From NCBI GenBank assembly GCA_002314325.1, contig DCFC01000040.1, forward strand, positions 1 through 46,809: a DNA stretch of 46,809 nt, read 5' to 3'. This DNA comes from Megamonas hypermegale. GTDB taxonomy: Bacteria; Bacillota; Negativicutes; Selenomonadales; Selenomonadaceae. The notes below the pieces were generated by a model. It searched no databases and was not told the origin of the DNA. It saw only the letters and a program-made list of their open reading frames with translations. Of this stretch, positions 41,201 to 46,809 are shown one piece after another; position 1 is the stretch's first letter; every line of letters starts with the position of its first letter. The position numbers and the translations under genes were made by a program.

Positions 41201-41848
41201 ATGATTTTATATACTCTGCACGAAAATGGTTATATTGATTTTGCCGAAAAGATAAAAATGTATCCGACGGAAAAATTCAATATGTATGTGAATATAACGA
41301 ATAGATGCAACTGCAACTGCACGTTCTGCCTGCGCCATTTGAAGGAAGACCATAAATTGTGGCTAAAAGGCGGCGAACCTTCGGTGGAAGAAATCGAGCA
41401 GGCGTTCTTAAATGCGCCGATGGAAAACGTGCAGGAAATCGTCTTTTGCGGTTTTGGTGAACCGACAATCCGTCTTGACGATTTAATCACGGTATTGAAA
41501 TTTATCAGAAAGGAATTTCCGCAGTTCAAAATCCGCATGAATACGAACGGGCTCAGCGATTTGGAATACAGAAAACCGACGGCGCCGCTGTTTGAAGGAC
41601 TGCTCGATACGATTTCCATCAGTCTGAATGAATCGACGGCGCAGAAATATCTGGATGTTACACGCAGCCGTTTCGGTCTGAAATCGTATGAAGCAATGCT
41701 TGAATTTGCCAGTCAATGCAAAAATTATATTCCGCATGTTGTTGTAACAGTCGTGGAAGTAATCGGCGAGGCAGAAATTGAAGCATGCAGAAAAGTTTGT
41801 GAAAAATATAATTTAAATCTGCGTATCCGCCGCTATGAAAGTAATTGA
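41201..41848 (+). CDS. Radical SAM protein, TatD-linked type
   Basis: 215-aa radical SAM enzyme. The cluster motif is CNCNCTFC (residues ~33-40, spacing CX3CX2C) after MYVNITNRCN. FCGFGEPTIR (~88-97) is the GGE-type SAM-binding strand. The short length, the YVNITNRCNCNCTFCLR opening and lack of extra Cys clusters resemble the 'TatD family-associated radical SAM protein' group; no tatD gene is within the window. Start at ATG 41201 with GAGAAGGA upstream; a TTG at 41180 in frame has no ribosome site. Followed 53 bases later by alr on the same strand. Reaction unknown. Confidence 0.82.
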   Translation: MILYTLHENGYIDFAEKIKMYPTEKFNMYVNITNRCNCNCTFCLRHLKEDHKLWLKGGEPSVEEIEQAFLNAPMENVQEIVFCGFGEPTIRLDDLITVLKFIRKEFPQFKIRMNTNGLSDLEYRKPTAPLFEGLLDTISISLNESTAQKYLDVTRSRFGLKSYEAMLEFASQCKNYIPHVVVTVVEVIGEAEIEACRKVCEKYNLNLRIRRYESN

Positions 41849-41901
41849 TGATTGATGATTAGAAGAAAAACGAAGGAAGCGAAATTATTGTGGAGTTTGG
41901 G

Positions 41902-43083
41902 ATGACGAAATTATTATGGACTGAAATAGATTTAGATGTAATAGCCGAAAATATGCAGATTATCCGCCGCCTGAGCCAATCAAAAGAAATCGCAGCGGTG
42001 GTAAAAGCGGATGCTTACGGGCACGGCTCAGTGGCGCTGGCGCAGACGCTGCTGGACAACGGAGCCGACCGCTTCGCCGTGGCGCGTCTTGATGAAGCGA
42101 TAGAACTTCGCCATCACGGCATCACCGCGCCTATTTTCATTCTCGGCTACACCGACCCGAAGCGTGCCGACGAAGCCATAGCGTACAACGTAGATGTCTG
42201 CATGTACAATTATGATGAAGCGAAGATTTTTTCGGCAGAAGCCGTAAAGCAAAACAGCAAAGCTGTTTTCCATATCGCCATTGATACGGGCATGGAACGC
42301 ATCGGCTATAAACCGGACAGCGCCAGTGTGGCTGAGATTGTGAAAATCAGCAAGCTGCCGAACGTTGTTTTAGAGGGGATTTTTACTCATTTCTGTCTGG
42401 CCGACTGCGCAGACAAGACTTTCACGCATAAACAGTATGCAAGATTTAAATGGGTCTGCGACGAACTTGCCAAACAGAATGTAAAAATAAATGTACATCA
42501 CTGTGCCAACAGCGCCGCCATCATCGACCTGCCGCAGTACCATTACGATATGGTGCGCGCAGGCGTGATTATGTACGGCATGGCGCCGTCGGATGAAGTG
42601 GATATCGCGCATACGGGACTGAGACCGGCGATGAGTTTTAAATGTGAAGTTACTTTCGTAAAAACGGTCAGCGCAGGTGACGGCATAGGCTACGGTCATA
42701 AATATATTGCCGACAGCCAAAGAGTCATTGCAACCATTCCTGTCGGCTATGCCGACGGCTATACCCGCCTTCTGTCCGGCAAAGCGGAAGTTCTCATTCA
42801 CGGCAAGAGAGCCAAAGTGGTCGGCAATATCTGTATGGACCAGTGTATGGTTGATGTTACGGATATACCGGATGTAAAGGTAGGCGATGAAGTGGTGGTA
42901 TTCGGCAGACAGGGCGAAGAATGTATCCTGGCTGACGAACTGGCCGACAAACTGGGCACTATCAACTATGAAATTACCTGCATGATATCGCGCCGCGTCC
43001 CTAGATTTTATATAAAAGACCATAAACGGGTATTTTATAAATCGTATCTGAGCGATTTGGCACTCAGCATGTACAATCTTTGA
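41902..43083 (+). CDS. alr: Alanine racemase
   Basis: 393-aa PLP enzyme making D-alanine for peptidoglycan. WTEIDLDVIAENM opening, AVVKADAYGHG with PLP-lysine Lys35, AIDTGMERIGY (~residues 133-143), VRAGVIMYGM (~219-228), GIGYGHKY with the catalytic Tyr (~260-267) and VGNICMDQCMVDVTD (~309-323). Intact. Start taken at ATG 41902 with GTGGAG upstream; a GTG at 41890 after AAGGAAG is an equally possible start (397 aa). An extra basic/aromatic tail (FYIKDHKRVFYKSYLSDLALSMYNL) follows the usual end. Confidence 0.95.
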   Translation: MTKLLWTEIDLDVIAENMQIIRRLSQSKEIAAVVKADAYGHGSVALAQTLLDNGADRFAVARLDEAIELRHHGITAPIFILGYTDPKRADEAIAYNVDVCMYNYDEAKIFSAEAVKQNSKAVFHIAIDTGMERIGYKPDSASVAEIVKISKLPNVVLEGIFTHFCLADCADKTFTHKQYARFKWVCDELAKQNVKINVHHCANSAAIIDLPQYHYDMVRAGVIMYGMAPSDEVDIAHTGLRPAMSFKCEVTFVKTVSAGDGIGYGHKYIADSQRVIATIPVGYADGYTRLLSGKAEVLIHGKRAKVVGNICMDQCMVDVTDIPDVKVGDEVVVFGRQGEECILADELADKLGTINYEITCMISRRVPRFYIKDHKRVFYKSYLSDLALSMYNL

Positions 43084-43119
43084 TTTTATTTTTAGTTTTT
43101 TAGAAAGAGAGGGGTTTTC

Positions 43120-44406
43120 TTGGAAACTGCTGCTTACATAGCTATAGCTATTTTCGTAGTAGCCTATATGCTGATTATTTCGGAAAAAATACATCGTACT
43201 ATCGTCGGCCTGTCCGGTGCGATGCTGATGATTTTACTGGGAATTTTAAATCAGGAACAGGCGATAAGCCATGTCGACTTCAATACAATCGGACTTCTGG
43301 TCGGCATGATGATAATCGTCAACATTACGAGTGAAACGGGGCTGTTCAACTACCTTGCCATCTGGTCGGCAAAAAAAGTTAAGGCCAATCCCGTTAAACT
43401 CTTAATCGTTTTATCCGCGTTGACGGCGTTCTGTTCGGCCTTTCTGGATAACGTAACGACGGTGCTTCTGACCGTTCCGGTAACGTTCAGTATTACCTCG
43501 CAGCTCAAAGTGCCGGTGCAGCCGTTTTTGATTGCACAGATTATGGCTTCCAATATCGGCGGTACGGCGACGCTTATCGGCGACCCGCCGAATATCATGA
43601 TTGGCAGTGCCGTGCCGGAAATGGATTTCATGGCGTTTCTGACAAACTTGGGCGATATCTGCGTCGTTATTTTTGCCGTAACGATAGCTGTTATGGTAGG
43701 TATCTATCATAAACAGCTCAAAACAAAACCGGAACTTCAGGCGCAGGTAATGACGATGGATGAACGCAAAGAACTGAAAGATACGAAGCTCCTGAAAAAA
43801 TGCCTGTTCGTGCTTGCCATTACGATTATTACGTTCGTATTCCATTCGCAGCTCGGTCTCGAATCGGCTACTGTTGCATTAAGCGGTGCCTCGCTGCTCA
43901 TGCTCATAACAATCAGTACGCGTGAAACGGCTATCGTGAATATCCTGAGCAAACTGGAATGGCTGGCTATCTTCTTCTTCGTCGGTTTGTTCATTCTCGT
44001 CGGCGGCCTGGTGGAAACGGGCGTTATTAAAGCGATGGCGGCAGAAGCCGTTAAACTTACGGAAGGAGACGTAACAACGACAACCATGCTCATATTGTGG
44101 CTCAGTGCGATTGCTTCCGCATTTATTGACAACATTCCGTTTGTTGCAACGTTAATTCCGATGATTAAGGAAATGGGCGCCATGGGCATGACGAACCTCG
44201 AACCGCTCTGGTGGGCTCTGTCGCTCGGTGCATGTCTAGGCGGCAACGGTACGCTTATCGGAGCCAGCGCCAACGTTGTCGTTGCCGGTATGGCCAGCGC
44301 TCACGGCGTAAAGCTGACGTTTATGGATTACCTGAAGATTGCCTTCCCGCTCATGATACTGTCCATAATTATCTCCAGCGTATATATTTATGTACGATAC
44401 TTATAA
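43120..44406 (+). CDS. ArsB/NhaD-superfamily anion permease
   Basis: 428-aa inner-membrane transporter of the ion transporter superfamily with about eleven helices in two inverted repeats. Each repeat has the family hairpin motif: FLDNVTTVLLTVPVTF with NIGGTATLIGDPPNIMIG (residues ~108-165), and FIDNIPFVATLIPMI with CLGGNGTLIGASANVVVAG (~333-395). These occur in ArsB, NhaD, P-protein and citrate-type permeases, so the substrate (arsenite, Na/H or organic acid) cannot be fixed; no ars genes are adjacent. Start is TTG with GAGAGGGG upstream. It follows alr by 36 bases, perhaps in one transcript. Confidence 0.85.
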   Translation: METAAYIAIAIFVVAYMLIISEKIHRTIVGLSGAMLMILLGILNQEQAISHVDFNTIGLLVGMMIIVNITSETGLFNYLAIWSAKKVKANPVKLLIVLSALTAFCSAFLDNVTTVLLTVPVTFSITSQLKVPVQPFLIAQIMASNIGGTATLIGDPPNIMIGSAVPEMDFMAFLTNLGDICVVIFAVTIAVMVGIYHKQLKTKPELQAQVMTMDERKELKDTKLLKKCLFVLAITIITFVFHSQLGLESATVALSGASLLMLITISTRETAIVNILSKLEWLAIFFFVGLFILVGGLVETGVIKAMAAEAVKLTEGDVTTTTMLILWLSAIASAFIDNIPFVATLIPMIKEMGAMGMTNLEPLWWALSLGACLGGNGTLIGASANVVVAGMASAHGVKLTFMDYLKIAFPLMILSIIISSVYIYVRYL

Positions 44407-44410
44407 GAGA

Positions 44411-44443
44411 AAAAAAGCTAGATGAATTTCATCTAGCTTTTTT
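44411..44443 (+). terminator. Bidirectional terminator after permease
   Basis: AAAAAGCTAGATGAA / TTCATCTAGCTTTTTT near-perfect stem with T runs on both strands; ends the permease gene and the convergent exported-protein gene. Confidence 0.85.
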
Positions 44444-44448
44444 CTTTA

Positions 44449-45276
44449 TCAAGCTGGGGAGTCTTGAGATACTTTATTCTGCATTTCAGTTTTAAAAATT
44501 TTGAAAATCTCTTCTAAGCGTTCAACGGAAATGCCCGTTCCGTCAGCAAATTGTTGCAGGCGCTGCTGGTCCGTCATATTCTTATATTGATTTAACAGTT
44601 CGTCGCGCTGCGTCTTATCCATCTGTCTGAATTTGTCATGACCGGATTGGACGAAATCACTGATACTGTCGACTTCCTGCTGAGAAATTTTGCCATCCTG
44701 TATCAGCTGATTGGTAAAATCGCGCAGCCGCTGGTCGAGATTGTCTTTGGCAGGTCTCGGCGGTTTTACGTGTCTAGGCGGCAGCGGACGGAGTATTTCC
44801 TTCAGTGTATCTACTGGAATGGTTGTGCTTTCGGAAATATCCTGGAAATTGGCACGCAGGGACAAATCGTCACGTTTTTCACGGCGGTATTTAAACGTAT
44901 CGCGCCGTTCCAATTTACGCATTTCGTCGAAAGCGTTCTGCTGATTTTTATAGAAGGAAATCATTTTTCTTTTCAGCTTGTCTGCCTGAGTGGCGGATAT
45001 TTTATTATTATCGAGAGCTTTATCTATTTCTGCAAAATTAGCGGCTGCCTGATGGCGGGTAGTCGTGTACATCCAGGTGTATTTCTGCTGGAACTGTTCG
45101 TTGTATTCCCTGAATTTATCGAAATTCATAGGCGGAGGCATCATCTGCTGGTGCGGCGGAGGCGGTGGCGGCATCTGCCTGTCATTCGGTGCGGCGAATG
45201 CAGTGCTGCCGAGAATTAAAGTGGTACAGCCGACGAGCAGAGCCGCAGACAGTTTTTTCGTCAATGACTTTTTCAT
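44449..45276 (-). CDS. Exported helical Pro/Gln-rich protein (Spy/CpxP-like in character)
   Basis: 275-aa periplasmic protein. Signal peptide KKSLTKKLSAALLVGCTTLILGSTAFA (cleavage ~residue 28), then a Pro/Met/Gln linker (MPPPPPPHQQMMPPPMN, ~34-50), then mostly charged amphipathic helices. Two similar halves each contain a short helix pair with an 'NKISATQADKLKRKM' or 'GKISQQEVDSISDFV' turn, resembling EF-like or Spy-type helical hairpins. Could be a periplasmic chaperone or envelope stress protein; that is inference from composition. Start chosen at ATG 45276 with GAAAGGA upstream; ATG 45288 overlaps that site. Together with the Pro-rich protein at 8351 it shows a taste for Pro-rich envelope linkers in this genome. 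Confidence 0.75.
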   Translation of the reverse strand: MKKSLTKKLSAALLVGCTTLILGSTAFAAPNDRQMPPPPPPHQQMMPPPMNFDKFREYNEQFQQKYTWMYTTTRHQAAANFAEIDKALDNNKISATQADKLKRKMISFYKNQQNAFDEMRKLERRDTFKYRREKRDDLSLRANFQDISESTTIPVDTLKEILRPLPPRHVKPPRPAKDNLDQRLRDFTNQLIQDGKISQQEVDSISDFVQSGHDKFRQMDKTQRDELLNQYKNMTDQQRLQQFADGTGISVERLEEIFKIFKTEMQNKVSQDSPA

Positions 45277-45372
45277 ATAGATACACATCCTTTCGGTGTA
45301 TGTTATTGCCTTTATATTATTAGCATAGCACGCAAAAAATAGAGTAAAATTAAAAACAGATTAAAATTGTAT

Positions 45373-45414
45373 TAAAAAACTCCTTAAAATCTAACTAACC
45401 GATTTTAAGGAGTT
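45373..45414 (-). terminator. Terminator of universal stress operon
   Basis: AACTCCTTAAAATC / GATTTTAAGGAGTT 14-bp perfect stem (45378-45391 with 45401-45414), followed on the minus strand by TTTTTTAAT. Confidence 0.85.
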
Positions 45415-45422
45415 CATTTGCA

Positions 45423-45845
45423 TTATTTTACAACGAGCGCAGGACACGGTGCATGTTCAACAACATACTGACTTACCGAGCCGAGCAGCACGCCTTTTAC
45501 AAGGCCGAGACCGCGGCTGCCGATTACAACGAGGTCAGCTTTGATTTCATCGGCAAAATCAGTAATGGTAACAGAAGGAGAACCCGTTTCGGAAGTTGTA
45601 ACAACATTGATTTTTTCTGGTACTTTGCTGGCTGCTTTTTCCAATATTTCATTACCGGCTTTATTTACGGCTTCCAGTATAGCATCGGAAAGGCAGGCAT
45701 TGATTGCCAGCTGGTTGATGTTTGCTACATAAAGGATGTGAATTTCACTGCCGTAAATTTCAGCAATGGAGATTGCTTCGTCAATAGCTCTGTCAGCAGT
45801 TTCAGAACCGTCTACCGGAACTAAAATACGTTTAATATCTGTCAT
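45423..45845 (-). CDS. Universal stress protein (UspA family)
   Basis: 140-aa cytosolic ATP-binding stress protein. RILVPVDGSETADRAIDEA opening (residues 5-23) and the nucleotide loop GSRGLGLVKGVLLGSVSQYVVEHAPCPALVV (~108-138) match the G-2X-G-9X-G(S) pattern exactly, so ATP binding is expected. GGAGGG precedes the ATG. Second gene of a tandem pair, 18 bases after its paralogue, ended by its own terminator. Confidence 0.93.
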   Translation of the reverse strand: MTDIKRILVPVDGSETADRAIDEAISIAEIYGSEIHILYVANINQLAINACLSDAILEAVNKAGNEILEKAASKVPEKINVVTTSETGSPSVTITDFADEIKADLVVIGSRGLGLVKGVLLGSVSQYVVEHAPCPALVVK

Positions 45846-45863
45846 AAGGAATCCCTCCAGAAT

Positions 45864-46301
45864 TTATTTTACAATTAGTACAGGGCAAATGGATTTTTCA
45901 AGAACGTAGCGACTGACACTGCCGTTTAGAATTGTGCCGAAAAAACTCAGCTGTCTGCACCCCATAATAATGAGGTCGGCATGATATTCCCAGGCGAATT
46001 CTAAAATTTTCAGCTTGGGCTGACCGCTTAAATGATGAGTGCTTATCTGTAAATCGGCGGAAAGCTGCATGCGGGCACTGTCAAGTATACTATGGGAATA
46101 GCGGGAAACCGAGCCGGTGAACGGCGTCGACAGCCATGAAGCGCCGTCAAAAGAGCTGTCCGTTTTTTCGTTAAAGTATGTAACCAACAATAAAGCGACT
46201 TCGGCATTATAAATCCGCGCTAAATTATCAGCCATGCTTAAAGCGCTGAAAGCTTCTTTCGTCTCATTTACCGGCACTAATATGCGCTTAATATCCAGCA
46301 T
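45864..46301 (-). CDS. Universal stress protein paralogue with degenerate ATP loop
   Basis: 145-aa UspA-fold protein. RILVPVNETKEAFSALSMADNLARIYNAEVALLLV opening and C-terminal GCRQLSFFGTILNGSVSRYVLEKSICPVLIVK are aligned with the neighbour, but the second Gly of the nucleotide loop is Gln (GCRQ instead of GSRG), so ATP binding may be lost or altered; the final GS is kept. Middle region has an insert (FNEKTDSSFDGASWLSTPFTGSVSRYSHSILD) not in the paralogue. Start chosen at ATG 46301 with CAGGTGA upstream; earlier GTG and ATG codons overlap that site. Confidence 0.88.
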   Translation of the reverse strand: MLDIKRILVPVNETKEAFSALSMADNLARIYNAEVALLLVTYFNEKTDSSFDGASWLSTPFTGSVSRYSHSILDSARMQLSADLQISTHHLSGQPKLKILEFAWEYHADLIIMGCRQLSFFGTILNGSVSRYVLEKSICPVLIVK

Positions 46302-46455
46302 AGTCATCACCTGAATTCCTGAACGTTTAAATATATTATTCGCTAGTATAATTTAAAATTCCTTTAAATCGTTTTTAAAAAATTTCTGGAAGAAATAAAG
46401 GATTTGAAAATTTTTTGTGAAATATATCAATATGTATGTGTTCATTATGTATAAG

Positions 46456-46700
46456 TTCATTTTTCTTTGAAGCCAAAGAAAAACGAACCAAAAAGAAATC
46501 TTTTAACGTTTCGCTATCGCTGCACTGGGCAAGTCTTCGCAGCCTTTCTATGAATATAGTCGGTACAGTGGCTCGAAACATTTGGAATTTGGCTCGTGCC
46601 TTCCAGTTTCAGATGAGAACAAAATTGTGAGCTGTAACACGATATTTTGCTATTCATGCTAAAACTTTCATCCATGTTAGAGTATTTTCACGGTAGCTTT
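46456..46700 (+). repeat. Long dispersed repeat, copy B
   Basis: Matches 21471-21722 in blocks: opening hairpin TTTTTCTTTG / CAAAGAAAAA, CGAACCAAAAAGAAA, TTTTAACGTTTCGCT, CTGCACTGGG, GTCGGTAC, GGCTCGAAAC, TTGGCTCGTGCC and closing CACGGTAGC. Changes between copies are scattered without a codon pattern. It lies upstream of the usp pair; 46302-46455 holds only A/T-rich sequence with no clear feature. Confidence 0.75.
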
Positions 46701-46705
46701 AGCTA

Positions 46706-46796
46706 TTAAAAAGAAGAAGATTTAGATATGGTTTTAGTTTAAATGTTTGAGCGAAGCGAGTTTTTAAACGTTATATCTAAATCTTCTTCTTTTTAA
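46706..46796. repeat. 24-bp perfect inverted repeat at the end of copy B
   Basis: Arms 46706-46729 and 46773-46796 are perfect complements (TTAAAAAGAAGAAG...); the 43-base middle contains a second inverted repeat (GTTTAAA / TTTAAAC) and GAGCGAAGCGAG. It occupies the place where copy A and the window-start copy have unrelated hairpins. May also be a terminator for a gene beyond the window. Confidence 0.75.
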
Positions 46797-46809
46797 AGTG
46801 AAAATCTCT

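Noticed and set aside
42370..43194. 274-codon minus-strand frame opposite alr
   Set aside because: Antisense shadow of an intact alanine racemase; no start signals.
46436..46630. 64-codon frame in long repeat copy B, also partly open in copy A
   Set aside because: Differences between the copies do not favour synonymous sites, copy A is interrupted by a stop codon, and no ribosome site is present.

Overview
The window reads as chromosome of a diderm Firmicute (class Negativicutes; a Selenomonadaceae/Megamonas-like gut organism is my best guess, not proven). The mix of traits is the argument: outer-membrane features (an SLH-domain porin of the OmpM type, a Skp/OmpH chaperone, a type V autotransporter with a beta-barrel ending in Phe) sit beside Firmicute features (a T-box leader on leuA, an HPr with the regulatory serine, strong AGGAGG ribosome sites, frequent GTG/TTG starts). 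No rRNA, tRNA, CRISPR, phage or transposase gene was seen.

Layout. 1-630: a compact regulatory RNA region holding what looks like a par-type (RNA I/RNA II) type I toxin-antitoxin locus with a 28-residue single-pass membrane peptide, then a second small RNA. 630-6.3 kb: small XRE regulator, galU, ompH/skp, a GH13 alpha-glucosidase, an ADP-ribosylglycohydrolase, a DUF554 membrane protein. 6.4-8.1 kb: AgcS-family sodium:alanine/glycine symporter behind a palindromic operator and a leader terminator. 8.3-9.7 kb: an exported Pro/Arg/Lys-rich protein. 9.7-13 kb: araD-like epimerase and the PTS general operon ptsH-ptsI-orf. 13.2-15.8 kb: thioesterase-dacF-AEC transporter operon. 16-16.6 kb: HAD phosphatase. 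16.9-21.5 kb: five-gene 5-oxoproline operon (pxpA, NRAMP-like transporter, pxpB, pxpC, DUF1445). 22.1-27.6 kb: autotransporter, YitT-like membrane protein, OmpM-like porin. 27.7-33 kb: sucrose operon scrA-scrR-scrB with a divergent AraC regulator. 33.2-40.9 kb: branched-chain amino acid genes leuC-leuD-leuB (minus), leuA with T-box (plus), ilvD, and a pyridoxamine/pyridoxal kinase. 41.2-46.3 kb: TatD-linked-type radical SAM protein, alanine racemase, ArsB/NhaD-superfamily permease, an exported helical Pro/Gln-rich protein, and tandem universal stress proteins.

The genes are largely metabolic housekeeping and sugar/amino-acid use: the PTS core feeds the sucrose EII; galU and the glucosidase handle glucose units; leu/ilv genes make branched-chain amino acids; the pxp operon recycles 5-oxoproline to glutamate, with a DUF1445 protein that may supply 5-oxoproline from D-glutamate.

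Most unusual content lies between genes: (i) the candidate toxin-antitoxin RNA pair; (ii) six copies of a ~128-bp nested-hairpin element with terminal inverted repeats and, in four copies, 9-10 bp flanking direct repeats, one copy having its inner loop inverted; (iii) a second dispersed repeat (about 250 bp, two full copies and one tail) whose end carries interchangeable hairpins; (iv) two short promoter-to-terminator units that look like small RNAs; (v) two operons with intrinsic terminators inside their leaders.
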